Assembly (NCBI GenBank): GCA_035048485.1
Contig: CM068586.1
Coordinates: 46,350,287 to 46,414,286, forward strand
Direction: 5' to 3'
Origin: Pteria penguin
Lineage: Eukaryota; Mollusca; Bivalvia; Pterioida; Pteriidae
DNA length: 64,000 nt
The stretch's first letter is position 1; the number at the start of each line of letters is the position of its first letter. The notes beneath the pieces were generated by a model. It saw only the letters and a program-made list of their open reading frames with translations, was not told the DNA's origin and did no database searches. The translations under genes and the position numbers were made by a program. This document shows, piece by piece, positions 23,130 through 34,139 of this stretch.

Positions 23130-23312
23130 GCTCGTTGGTCCAGATCATGGCGTGAGGATGGCGTTATTGTGGGAGGAAACCGGAGAACCCGGAGAAAACC
23201 CACGAAGTCAGGTTGGTGACAGCCACACCATCTCACGTACGGCACCGAGAATCGAACCCTTGTCGCATTGGTGATAAGTGAGCGCGCTACCGACTGCGCT
23301 ACCTGACCCCCT
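23130..23312 (-). mobile_element. SINE family C, minus strand
   Basis: The minus strand reads GGTCAGGTAGCGCAGTCGGT (A-box), GGGTTCGATTCTCGG (B-box), then a body with GTGGCTGTCACCAACCTGAC, GTGGGTTTTCTCCGGGTTCT and CCGGTTTCCTCCCAC. The CTCCGG / TTTCCTCCCAC block is shared by SINEs of several invertebrate groups as I recall them. A diverged fragment lies at 10500. Confidence 0.8.
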
Positions 23313-23869
23313 GAGTTATAAATGAGACTGCATACAAAATCCTAACATTAATAGTCTATGAGAAAACTGTGATGGAAATTTTGATAATTGACGGACAGAC
23401 ACACGAACTGACGGACAAGCCAAATTGAAAATACGTCACATCATTGCTCATTTTTGCTACATGTACTATGCATCACTCGCAGTATCAGCGGACATAATAC
23501 AACTCTCAATGTCTGATTTTGCTGCTTCTGTACACAAGAAATAGCCACTAGTAATCGGGGGGGGGGGGGGGAGACTTGCTGATATTACAAAAACATATCT
23601 GGTTTATTTGTGTCCAAAACTTTGAGCCGGACTATTTTTCTAAGTCTTCCTGCCCCCAACCCTTTAAAGATCAAATAGTTGCTCCCTGGTTGTTTTAGAA
23701 TTTTAACAAAATTGTTATGTTACGACAAATTTAGGAGACTGGTGGTACTCATGTGTGCTTAGCAAGACAAACCATTTATCGGGAAATGTAATCATGACAT
23801 GGTAGCAGCTATGAGCTAACACTTTTGATTTTCTTAGATATATTTTCTGACAATATGAATTTAACTTAC

Positions 23870-24240
23870 GAAAATGGAAATGAGAATTTATGGGCATCAC
23901 TCCACTGTTCTTCAATTAATGTCATTTTGTCTTTATCAGATAAGTCTTTCAAGCTGTGTTTTCCAATGTCTATGTATGGCGGGAGATATTTCGACACTGC
24001 CACTGATATTGAATGTCCCACAACTTCATCAGGATTCGATCCCTCACTGGCCTCAGGCTCATGCATATCACTATCGATATTGTCACTGACATTATCAGAC
24101 TGATTTGTAGTCAAACCAGACGATTCTGGCACATCTTCATTAGAGTCTTGTGTGGAACCTTCATTTGCAGATGCTGTGGACTGAGATTCATTAGTCACCT
24201 TCGATTTATTTACACAAAACGACAATATTGATCTTTGCAT
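23870..24240 (-). pseudogene. hAT transposase exon 1 (N-terminus)
   Basis: It starts with an ATG at 24240 (MQRSILSFCVNKSKVTNES). A low-complexity Ser/Thr/Glu/Asn-rich region follows to about residue 75, then DEVVGHSISVAVSKYLPPYI and EEQWSDAHKFSFPF, the lead into a TTF finger. The exon ends at a clear donor (TTTTC|GTAAGT). Without splicing the frame stops at 23866. The ATG sits about 300 bp inside the hAT right end, which fits a short 5' leader. This exon has no frameshift. Confidence 0.82.
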
Positions 24241-24548
24241 GATGTCGACTTTTCGAAAAAATATGACATGTAAACTTTAGTAAACCTTTTGTAACTCCAC
24301 AAAGAAGAGCACAAGATAGGTCCGTGATCGGAGGGAACACAAAGAGTTTCCGGAAAGTATATTGCATATTGAAAGATTGGACTATGTGGACTGAGTGACA
24401 AACGGGTATTGGTAAATAACTGGAACGGAGATAACCGGAACGAACAACGGACATTTCTTTTTCTTTTCTTTTTTTTTTTTTTTTTTTGGTGAAAATTATA
24501 TGCAAGCACATGCTTTTTTGCTACAATATTGGTTACGCCCCTGATCTC

Positions 24549-25000
24549 AATGCACTTACTTCGTCTCTGAAAATCCTTCCAAAGAGAATGCTTCGTTACT
24601 CATTTACAACGTCCAGGAATTCTTGCCACGTAGGTTTGGGGAAGAGATCGAAATCAGATAGGGCTAAATCTGGAAAATATCAGGAGGGGGGGGGGGGGGG
24701 GGGGGGTTAAGAAGAACCTTGAAACTGCATCCCGTTGCAGCTGGCATTGCATGCGAGGTGGTGAAATGCATTATCTTATAAGAACAAATGCGCCTCTTGT
24801 CAGCGTTCTTCAGTCTCTACTTTCTTACGCTTTCCTAACGCAGTCATTAACTCGATCATTAGCATAGTATACATCATTTATTGTGCAGCTTCAAGAGATA
24901 GGTTGTCTCAAGAGATAGAGGCCACTGACTTCCCCAGCTGCACGAGGAGACTCCCTTAAATTTTCAGGAGTGAGCTAAGATTAATCCATTGCATGCTGTA
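24549..25000 (-). pseudogene. mariner transposase remnant, right of the hAT insertion
   Basis: On the minus strand the segment at 24621-24681 reads YFPDLALSDFDLFPNLRGK, the mariner signature around the third catalytic D (PDLAPSD-x-x-LFP). Upstream is a diverged DNA-x-x-H-x-A block near 24745-24775. Farther upstream, a block reading LTPENLRESPRAAGEVSG fits the P-x-x-K-x-x-x-SAGKVM region. Downstream, KDFQRRSKCIE ends exactly at the hAT duplication. A G tract (24687-24707), frameshifts and stops break it. The catalytic motif has L for P in PDLAP, and the gene is dead. Confidence 0.65.
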
Positions 25001-26808
25001 TTCCTCGGGTACAGGAATAAAATGGTGAACTCAAATTTATTTCTGAGTGGCATTTTGATCAGACAATTCACCATAGCCTATTCAATGACCTCCCTTCTCC
25101 TTCTAGATTTAGCAGCCCTTTTTTCTAGAGTACGATAAGAAGGTATCTCCGTCCGAAGGGCTTCTATGAATCGGATTTCCTTGGAAGGCATCCTCTTCTC
25201 ATATAGATACTTCGATCAGCACTGCTCAATTTTATATTTCTTGTTTTTCGTCTTCTTCCAGTACGAGGTGTACTTAAAAGTTGAGAGCTATACATCACTT
25301 TCGTTGTTTGTCTAACATTTCAACTTTTAACAGCGAATTCCGCCTATAATCAAAAGCTTTAAAATGCTACTCTTTCTACCAAAAACGTTCAATATGATTG
25401 AATATTGGTTTGGCTGGGGTTTTATTGTACTTATTTATTGTATTACCATAGTATATCGTCCCGGTTTTTGTTTATCATAGCTCGTATTGGATGCATTGCA
25501 CTGAACCCACGCGAAATATTGTGGAGCTTCTGTCCCATCCAAATCATGAAAGAAACATTTATACATTGTACAACTTGTACACCGCTGTAAGATTTTCCAT
25601 ATGCATTGAGACATAGATATTTTACTGTGTATAAGGAGCAAAGTAACGTCCATTATAACCTGTAGGGATGATGGATAGCCATCTTAATCAGGACGATCCA
25701 CCAAACTACAGCTTACTACTTGGTTTATTTCTATATCATTTGGAATCTTTAATTCAACGCTACACAACAAAATCTATCCTTAGAAATTCATGACTGAAAG
25801 ACGCACAAATGTTTTCTTTTTTAAACACTCCTTTGTGAAACGTGGACCCTTCCCGATGGTTTAAAACCACGTGATCGTCCATTATCTATTTTATCCAATC
25901 AGATTGTGATATCAATCAATGCTTGGTGATCGTACGTCCAATCAAATTTCATAGAGCAATCACCTATATTTCATGTCCTAATAAGCGTGCAATTACATGT
26001 GGTTACATGGAATTCATTAATAACGATATGCAACAATGCCTCATCACTGTACCATCATGTCAATATCAACTACATGTACACACGGACACTGACTTCTCAT
26101 ACATATATTTTATTCGCGTATTTACCTTGCTCTTTTCATTTTATTAGTTGGATGGCTTATTTGGGCCGGCACGAGCCGGCCCATTTACTGATTTAACTTT
26201 GGAGAAAACACTGTGATTTACTGCTGCCCTATAAAGTACTATGATTCACTGCGGTATTACTTTGTTTACTAGATATCATCTTGGTCACTAAAGGTCATTT
26301 AAACGCTTGACAAATACGTTACGTTCACATCCTTTGTACATAATATCGTGAAAAAAAAATTTTCTGTTATTATAAGAGCAGAAAATTATGACATCATCGT
26401 TGTGGCGCTATTTATAGATATGTATATACGGCGATGCTGTGCTCAATGTTTAGTTTATTTTTAGAAACCTTGCTATACGCGATATTATAGAAGGGATTAC
26501 CGGAGAGGTTCAGTTTACCGAAAAGATCGTAAAATCTACCGAAAAGAAAATTACAAAATAAAAATTTACCAGTATTTCCTCTGATTATAATTATAAGTGA
26601 TCACTGAAGAAATTGTATTCTAAGACGTATATGTAAACTTATACTAAACAATGATACATAAAATGAAGCATACAAAAATATGTTTTAAGTCAAGTTATAC
26701 CGATTTACGCCTTTCAAGTCATTGACATTGATTCAAATTTTAATTCCATGTCATCATCTATAATTTCATACATTTATCTGAAACAAGAGTGTCTTAAGTT
26801 GTACAATT
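25001..26808. other. no gene seen
   Basis: No domain or splice pattern is recognisable. TACGAGGTGTACTTAAAAGTT at 25262 resembles a mariner-type terminal repeat, but its partner is not found. A short GGGCCGGCACGAGCCGGCCC palindrome lies at 26162. Confidence 0.45.
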
Positions 26809-26999
26809 GAGTCTTTTCGTCATACAGAGTTATTTCCCATTTGAGCAGGTATCTGACGTCAAACTACTGTGACGTCAACCACTTCTATGACAACTGGTGT
26901 AAAATTCCGGGATGTGATATAGAAATTATATGACGTCACAATGATTTGACATCAGATACCTGCTCAAATGGGAAATAACTCTGCATAACGAAAAGACCC
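26809..26999. mobile_element. 191-bp foldback MITE with three CRE palindromes
   Basis: Long imperfect inverted repeats (about 55 bp) run GAGTCTTTTCGTCATACAGA, TTATTTCCCATTTGAGCAGG and on to TATCTGACGTCAAA, mirrored at the other end. AATT lies at both flanks (26805-26808 and 27000-27003). The 8-bp palindrome TGACGTCA occurs at 26854, 26870 and 26931. In animals TGACGTCA is the CREB/ATF site. Whether it acts here is unknown. Confidence 0.78.
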
Positions 27000-28754
27000 A
27001 ATTAATCTCCAAAAATAAGAGACGAGATGGGCATAACTTCATAAAAACAAATTGTCTACGATATTTTTATAGGTTAATTGTACAACAAAATGATTACTTA
27101 AAGATAATTAAAGACAGAGACATATATACACATGTCTCTGTTAAAGACAACAGGTCATGTTTGAAATTATTATCACTAATTATGTAGATATAAAGTTTGA
27201 ATTAAAGTTTTCATAGAAATTAGTAAGAAATAGCAAGAAAATTAAAAGTAATTCAAAATAATACAAACTGTTTTGATACTACTACTTTAAACCTTTTTGT
27301 TCAAAATTCCAAAAGTATAAAAGGTAAAAAAAATCCCAATGAATTTTTAAACTTAAACTGTAACATTTAAATTCAAATTTTTATTCTTTGGTTTGATTTC
27401 ATTGTAATATTCTTAATTTGGATTCAGTCAATAAAATTGAAAGATATTTTGAATTTAAAGGTTATGTTGAAAGCATTTTAAGCAACAGGGTCCGGCGCCA
27501 TAAATTGAGAATATACTTAAGTCATACCGTAGCATAGATTTATTAATTTAATGTAACAATTGTGATAGTCCTATTGTATTGATTAATCTTAGTGTGATTT
27601 GGTTTGTACTATAAAAATTAACAATATCACCACTTGTACTTGACAAGATTATTCAAATATTATTTGTTTTTAAATTTTTGGATTAATTACAAATTTGCTT
27701 TCAATATTAGTTTGAATTATATTTGAGCCCAGCATAAACTTTGTTTACATTGACTTGCAGTCAAGTTTTGTAAGTTTTGATAACATTATCTATTTCAATG
27801 AATGACCAAAAATCTTGCATGCTTGTCAAATGTTTAGTTTTTTCTATTGTTTATATAAGTGTTTTCCTAGAAAAAAAAGTTTTTCATCTGATCTGTGTAT
27901 CATTTCTAATCATATTCAAGTATCAGTAAGAAATTTAGAATACAGAAATGAACTTTCAACATACTTGGTGTGTTATACTTGCCCTAGCTAACACATAGTG
28001 ATTTTCATCAATACATTATGTTTATTTCAATCAAAGTGTTATAAATACTTGGCATGAAATGGCTGAACACATAGCATTAACCTTTACTGTCATTTTGTCT
28101 GTCTGTGATAACTAGACATGTAAAATGTGCCTTGACTTTCCTGCCTGCACAACTAGACAGAAGATGCTTACTCCTCCTTAAAACTGCTTTCATATCTAGA
28201 TTTCATCGAAATTGTATCTACATTGCACTTTTCAGACCCTTTTTTTATGTGACCTGCGAAACAAAACATTTGAATCAATTTGTCCGATGTCCATCCGTCT
28301 GTCTGTCAGTCACGCTTTCACATTATTGGTCATAATTTAGTATTAAACATCTATACTTCAAATCAAACTTGATTTATTACGATGAGAGCCTAAGGTCAAA
28401 CTGAGACTGTCAAGGTCATATTCAAGGTCAAGTTTATGGGTAAACATATGGCAAGCGACATCGTTTTTGGGAGCAATGACTTTTTTTTAATTTTCAAAAC
28501 AATTATACATGTCGCCAAATTACACACTAAGTACTAAGGGCCACGCGCTAAGTATTGACTTGCTAATGGTTTTAAAGTAGTTTCTTGACGATATTTTAGG
28601 ATGCCATTTTTCAGTATGAAGAGGCATTATCCTTTCAAATATTATTCAATCATAACCAACAAATATCACAATTTAACTTTTTTTTTTCAAATTACAGTTT
28701 TACTTCTAGGAACATATCATAATCAAACTTGTACTGGGCTTATTACATAAAGTC

Positions 28755-28787
<33 letters not shown>

Positions 28788-29200
28788 CGGTGTTTAAACA
28801 ACTGTACACTATAGGTAGGTCGAAACATATAGTAATGGAAATATGTCAGTGAACAATTTGGTTACGGCCTGAAACTTTGACGCTTGCGTCAATAGATTTT
28901 CTTGTGAATCTTTAAATGACCCCGTGACGATCATCATGACAATTAACCAATCATTAATCAATCACTTCACAGCGTGGCGAACGTAAACCAACCCACAAAA
29001 TAGTAATAAAATAGAACTTGAAATTGAAATTTACCGTTAGGTACTCACTCTCATGCCAAATGAGAAACAGAATCGAAGTGATTTGCGGAAATTGAATTGT
29101 ACTGTACATAGCATATATGATACTAGATAGCTCAAATAATGTTGACTAACATATGATTTGCCTTTGCGGTGGCGGCATTCGTCTGCTGCATTGCTAAGGA
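27000..29200. other. no gene seen; low-complexity and old repeat fragments
   Basis: AT-rich. It holds a short hairpin (AGAGACATATATACACATGTCTCT, near 27117), a MITE end at 27490, a pearl-like fragment near 28370-28470 (CAAGGTCATATTCAAGGTCA) and a poly-A run at 28757-28780. Confidence 0.5.
27490..27534 (+). mobile_element. solo end of the GTCCGGCGCC MITE
   Basis: GTCCGGCGCCATAAATTGAG and the following ATATACTTAAGTCA match the terminal repeat of the complete MITE at 47643. No second end is present nearby, so the copy is truncated. Confidence 0.65.
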
Positions 29201-29253
29201 GCGCGCAGCTAGACGCGGGGAAGTTCTCTATTAAAGGTCAATCTTCCTTTTAA

Positions 29254-29432
29254 TTGGTTGGTTGGTTGATTGGTGTTGTACGTCGCTTTCAACAATATTT
29301 CAGTTATATCGCGACATGGAAGCAGGAGGTTACTAACCTCTTAAACATAATGGTGCAACCCCGGAATCGAACCTGGGTCGTCGGCGCCGCAAGCCAAGCG
29401 TTTAACCACTAAACCAAGCCTGCCCCTCTCTG
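29254..29432 (-). mobile_element. SINE family A, minus strand, with target duplication
   Basis: Same family as 7734. The plus strand shows the inverted B-box (GGAATCGAACC) and A-box (TTTAACCACTAAACCA) with a TTGG-repeat tail. Direct repeats CCTTTTAA flank it at 29246-29253 and 29433-29440. Confidence 0.88.
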
Positions 29433-29454
29433 CCTTTTAAAAACTACCGACAGG

Positions 29455-29636
29455 TTGGTTGGTTGGTTGGTTGGTTGATTGGTGTTTTACGTCGCTTTCA
29501 ACAATATTTCAGTTATATTGCGACATGGAAGCAGGAGGTTACCAACCTCTTAAACATAGTGGCGCAACCCGGGAATCGAACCCGGATCGTCGGCGCCGCA
29601 AGCCAAGCGCTTAACCACTACACCAAGCCTGCCCCT
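29455..29636 (-). mobile_element. SINE family A, second adjacent copy, minus strand
   Basis: Nearly identical to 29254 and 7734. It has its own target duplication ACTACCGACAGG / ACTACCGATAGG (29443-29454 and 29637-29648, one mismatch), so it was inserted independently rather than by tandem duplication. An open frame through it is only SINE sequence. Confidence 0.9.
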
Positions 29637-30282
29637 ACTACCGATAGGAAGTTAATGATATTTGGCATGGTACATATCGAATTTATACTAAACTTAATTC
29701 TGAAAAGAAACAAAAGGGATCACCGCGCACCCATTCACGAAATCAGCCGCGCGATCTATGGGGGTCTTGTTTATAAGTCCTTTGGGGTACAATACAAAAA
29801 AAGGGACATTTTGGAGCATTTTTTTCTCTGTCCTCTAATTGCTAAACTATTTGTTTTTATATTTTTCGGTATGATATTTAGTAGGTCGAGAAACGACAAC
29901 GGCAAGAAAAATTGTTAAAACAACAAAAATTAATGTCCTTTACATGACTAAACTCACACGTGTGTGTTAAGAAAGGTTTCAGACACATTTTATATCATTG
30001 AGTGTAGAAAACTTTATTCGTTATTTGATTTTAATCCAATTTTATATACACGGTAAATATTCAATCGTTTTTTTACCAAGAAAACCGATACCATACCATA
30101 TAGAGCAAAATAATCATATAACCTGTCGATATATATATTGTTTTTATATTGAAAGTCATTCTATAAACATCAAAGAAGTAATGGTTGTTATTTTAGTACG
30201 AACTGAAGCAGTTATAAACATGTAAGGGGACATCCTGCAATGCAAATTTTCTGTGACCGGCGGGTCGCCATTTTGTTTTTGT

Positions 30283-30351
30283 TGTTTGTTTGTTTTTGTT
30301 TTTTGTTTTTTGTTTTTGTTTTTTGTTTGTTTGTTTGTTTTTTTTTTTTTG
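30283..30351. repeat. T/G-rich low-complexity tract
   Basis: Runs of TTTGTTTTT with a terminal T run. It creates meaningless Phe/Val- or Lys/Gln-rich open frames on the two strands. Confidence 0.85.
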
Positions 30352-31162
30352 CTTCTTTACAAAGGAGTAAATCTTGTTCGTATCACGTGAAGTGTGCACA
30401 ACAGGCACAGAAATTATTTTGTTTTATGATTTACCATCTGAACATTAAAATAAACATTAAACTGTTATTTACTACCTTCCTAGATGCATTGATTGCTCAA
30501 CCTTATAAGATAAATATGAACAACTCCTATAAAATGGCAACAAGCGCTGTTTAGAACATAAAATAATAAATAAATAAATAAAAATAATAAGTGCGGGGAC
30601 AGACACATTAACAAATTAAAGTTGCCATTTAAGTACGAATTGAAGAAGTTATCAACACGTAATTGGACATATTGCAATGCGAAATTTCTATAGCCGCCTG
30701 GATCGCCATTTTCTTTTTACTTCTTTACATAGGAGGGAGTAAAACAGCTCATACCACGTCAGCAGTGCATATACGATAAAACATTATTTTGTTTGCTATT
30801 TACCATCTTAATTTTTAAATAAACACAACATTGCTATTTACTGCCCATGAATGACAAAGACAGACGCTGGTGCTTCCCCTGGGGTGGTGAACAAACAGTA
30901 GTAAAGGCAGGAACATTGATTGCATATATCAACAACTCGTAAATCTAAATGGCAACAAACGCTGTTTAAAATGAATAAATATATAAATAGAAATAATAGT
31001 TTTTAAAAAGCAGGAAATTAAGGCGTCTCATTAAAAATCGTGGTTTTGAAAATATTTTTATAATGATTAATGATACAAGTTTGCCTCGGTTTTGTTAGAA
31101 AGAAAACGGAGAATATTATTTCTACACATCGATAGAATTAACAAAAAATATAAAAGAAAAAA

Positions 31163-31248
31163 AAAAATAAGTGCCCGTAGAATTTGAACTGAGGTACGTT
31201 CGACAGGAAAAGACCAACTGTGCTATACGTCCCCGGGCGATATCCGAC
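31163..31248 (-). repeat. tRNA-like sequence, possibly a SINE head or tRNA relic
   Basis: The minus strand reads GTATAGCACAGTTGGT (A-box-like), then TCAGTTCAAATTCTACGGGC (B-box GTTCAAATTC), followed by T-rich sequence. The acceptor stem pairs partly (GCCCG / CGGGC). The anticodon loop is not convincing. Confidence 0.4.
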
Positions 31249-31408
31249 GGTTAAAATCGGTGTATTGTAGAGCGCGGTCACTTAATTAGCATAACAAAAG
31301 GACGTGCATCATATGCCGGACGAAAATGAAATTAGTCTTCACGAGAAGTTTACGTAACGCGTCCCCTTGACTTGTGAAGATGTACATCGTCTGATTTATA
31401 AATATGCT

Positions 31409-31498
31409 GTAAAGGAACACAAACACTCTGTATTGCAAATTTTCGGCAATAATTTTGAGGCCGAAAATTTGCAACACAGATTGTTTGTGTTCCTTTAC
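31409..31498. repeat. 90-bp near-perfect hairpin
   Basis: Arms of 39 bp starting GTAAAGGAACACAAAC and ending TTGCAAATTTTCGGC pair with two mismatches around a 12-nt loop (AATAATTTTGAG). It could be a tiny foldback element or, if transcribed, a small-RNA precursor. No flanking duplication is obvious. Confidence 0.85.
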
Positions 31499-31699
31499 TT
31501 TTTATGTACCGTACTTCCCTTTGGAGGACTTCATCGAACTTGAACTTGAACATGAACTTGATCGGCCGATTGTATATTAAGATAGTAAATTCGCTTTGAG
31601 AGCGCATATCCAAACTCCATAAGAGTGGCATGTTGAGTAATAATCTAGTTCTAAGAAACAATATTAGCACATAATTCTGCTGTAAATATTGAGATTTCT

Positions 31700-33330
31700 A
31701 GAAATAAATCTTGTAAAATGTTCACAATTTTCTTAAAAAAGAAAAGATTTGCTCACTACAAAAACCAACTTATTTCCGAATATTAACGATAACATCCGAA
31801 AGACTTTCCTAAAAAGGAAAAAGCTGCGGCTACTTTCCTAATAAGGAAAAAATGAGGCGTGGCTTAAGAAATTTTTGCGGGAAAATTCACAACTGCGCAA
31901 AAAAAAAAAAGATGGTTTAAAAAACAAGTACATGTAATTCCTAATTACATAAAGTCATTTCGCGTTGTTACCAACAGCTTGAAGATTTAATGCTATTCCG
32001 ATTGTAACCTAAGCCCTTTTTAAAAGCTACGCATGTATTTAGATTATTCCAATGCAAAAGATCTAGCTTAAAACGGCAAATACAAAAAACCCCAAAATAT
32101 TAATAAATATGGAAGCAGTGCTTCCGTCTTGTTACACCCTGTAACAATAAAAACATCTTGATTACCACTTTGTTTGAAATGCCGTCGATTTGAGAATAAA
32201 GTCAGACATTCTAATCAGCACAGTAAACAATACATGTAATGTACACATGCTGTCCGTCAGGCGAAGCGACAAGGCAGTGGGCAGCACACAGCGTCGTACC
32301 AATGTTGCACGGCCCCATAACTTACGCCAACTACTCTTGCTATCTCTATGAGGTTTCACCTTCTGTTACACATGACAAGAATGTGCACACTGAATGTTTT
32401 CGTCCGTGGTAGCCTTCTTGGGACGTCAAAGCGAGTCATTATCACGGGGGCGGGGGTGTTAAACTTGCAATGATTTTGATATATAAGGACATGCGCTGGC
32501 ACCCTACCCATTCATATACTGACCATAGTGAAAAGCATACCCATTCATATACTGACCCATTGTGGGGTAGTACTCGAAACAATACTTTTTTTATCTTTAA
32601 AGATGGCTTCGTGTGCTATGAAGGGGGAGACTCGGCATTTACGATGATTGAAATCAAGTCTAAGTTTCAAATAATTCGATGTACAATTATACCCCAAAAT
32701 CCCCATAAGTCAAATCTTACTATTATCTATGTCATACTCTACGAAGTAACTAGTTACGACTTCAAATGAAGAGCTATTTTGGAAGACGGGACAACTACGA
32801 AGCCACCTGGTGCAACAAACGTATCAAGAATAATCGACATACAATACAACTAGTAAGTCTCAGAGTTTACGACAGTCTAACATAAGTCATTCGACCACAC
32901 TTTCCACTACAGGTACACAGCTTTCGGTACATCAATGGGTGGATCCAGGACACATGGAGAGATGGCCTTTCTACACCATGACTGACAACTTTTATGTATA
33001 AAAGATGTCGTGAATTCTTTTGAATGATATACCATACATACTACACACTTTAAAATAGGCTGGGACTTCAGAGTTTCGAACGTTGAATTGTTATCACTGA
33101 TGAAAAGTACAAGAAAGGAAGGAAGCGCGGACCCGGGTTCAAAGGAATGAAGTAATGTAGATAATCGTAGAATGTTTTATTGACAAAACATGATCATGTT
33201 ACGTGTATGATGGTGGTACCTGTCCTGTGCACTACGGAAGAGATCACAGTCCCATACAGCGCGGGGATAAGTTCAGATACTTGTCTAGTATTAGAATTTC
33301 AATCATACGTGAAATGTTCCGTTTCAACAT
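31700..33330. other. no gene seen
   Basis: No recognisable coding region. A short direct repeat (CCCATTCATATACTGACC, twice, at about 32508-32570) and a G-rich tract near 32443 are the only structures noted. Confidence 0.45.
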
Positions 33331-33345
33331 ATACCTGATAAGTCA

Positions 33346-33520
33346 GACTTGCTCAAGTCTCTATGTTATGTTTTCATTAGTAATTATTCGCTATTCTGTG
33401 CTCCTATAATATGTTAATGTGAAACATATGTTTTAGAGAATGCAGTATGACAATAAGCAGAATTGTATATAACGGACATTATGAATTAATATACTCTTAA
33501 CATAGAGACTTGAGCAAGTC
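33346..33520. mobile_element. 175-bp MITE with perfect 23-bp inverted ends
   Basis: The ends are GACTTGCTCAAGTCTCTATG plus TTA and its exact inverse. Each end contains a smaller palindrome, GACTTG-CT-CAAGTC. Flanks share only CA, so the target duplication is uncertain. A chance minus-strand open frame overlaps it. Confidence 0.78.
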
Positions 33521-34139
33521 CACTGAGAAGTGTATTCTGTAAGTTTCGAAGAACCAAATAAACCAACTGGTGGGAGGATATATGTACCAGAATATTCTGT
33601 TGTCGGTTCACAAATGACCAATATTCTTTTACATGACGTTCATATTAATAATTAAAGGTATAAAAAGTCACCTTCTGACCCCCCCCCCTTATTTTTTAAC
33701 CAGGCGACTTGATGTGTTTCTGTCCCCTTTTCACAACTCCTAGCCACTGTTTCCCTTCTTCCCATGAATACTACACTTCCATTGATTATTGGTCATAGAA
33801 GAAGTACATATACACACGTGTGTATTATATGTCTCCGGTTACGATCGCAGAATCTTAGCCAGATGTCAATGCACATCTTTTGATTATATATGTGCTTTAT
33901 GCAAATTGAATGATTACCCTCTGTGATGTGACTGCTAAATTTAGATTGGGTCAGGTATAAATAAAGAAATTCAGCTAGATAGCGTATGCTCATTTCAATG
34001 TTTAGCTCTATCAGTCTATCGTCCAGTTGCACAATAATGTTTTGTATGCAGACTTCTGGGGTCTGAGGTACACTTCTGTCTGACAATGTGGTCAACCATT
34101 AAATCACTAAGATATCATATGGAGAACTTCTATAGATGC

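Larger units (their letters stand above)
22492..23869 (-). other. intron 1 of the hAT transposase gene
   Basis: It starts with GTAAGT at 23869 and ends TTGCTTGTTGTAG at 22492 (1,378 bp). Joining its flanks restores a codon (TC|G) and gives FPFSYIRGKNRKLNP, the expected hAT junction. It contains a SINE of family C, a (CA)n tract at 23008-23042 and a G run near 23558. Confidence 0.8.
1589..24543 (-). mobile_element. hAT transposon (5-bp TSD), split by a CACTA-type element
   Basis: The left end is CAGGGGCGTAAC (1589-1600) and the right end is its inverse, GTTACGCCCCTG (24532-24543). Both are flanked by the 5-bp direct repeat ATCTC (1584-1588 and 24544-24548). The span is 22,955 bp, but 18,488 bp of that is a nested element, leaving about 4.46 kb, a normal autonomous hAT size. 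The transposase runs on the minus strand: start at 24240, one intron, stop at 1952. A 5-bp duplication is shorter than the usual 8 bp of hAT elements. As I recall, it fits the hAT5-type group. The target was itself a mariner transposase gene, and the pre-insertion frame can be read across the site. Confidence 0.88.

Noticed and set aside
24206..24511. lysine-rich minus-strand frames near the hAT right end
   Set aside because: They are produced by the T run at 24469-24487 and lie in the 5' leader of the transposase.
25262..25285. second mariner end (TACGAGGTGTACTTAAAAGTT)
   Set aside because: The orientation would require an element extending rightwards, and I found neither a matching end nor coding sequence there.
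29463..29918. 151-residue open frame
   Set aside because: Its first half is SINE sequence also seen in the frame at 7667-7906. The rest has no recognisable domain.
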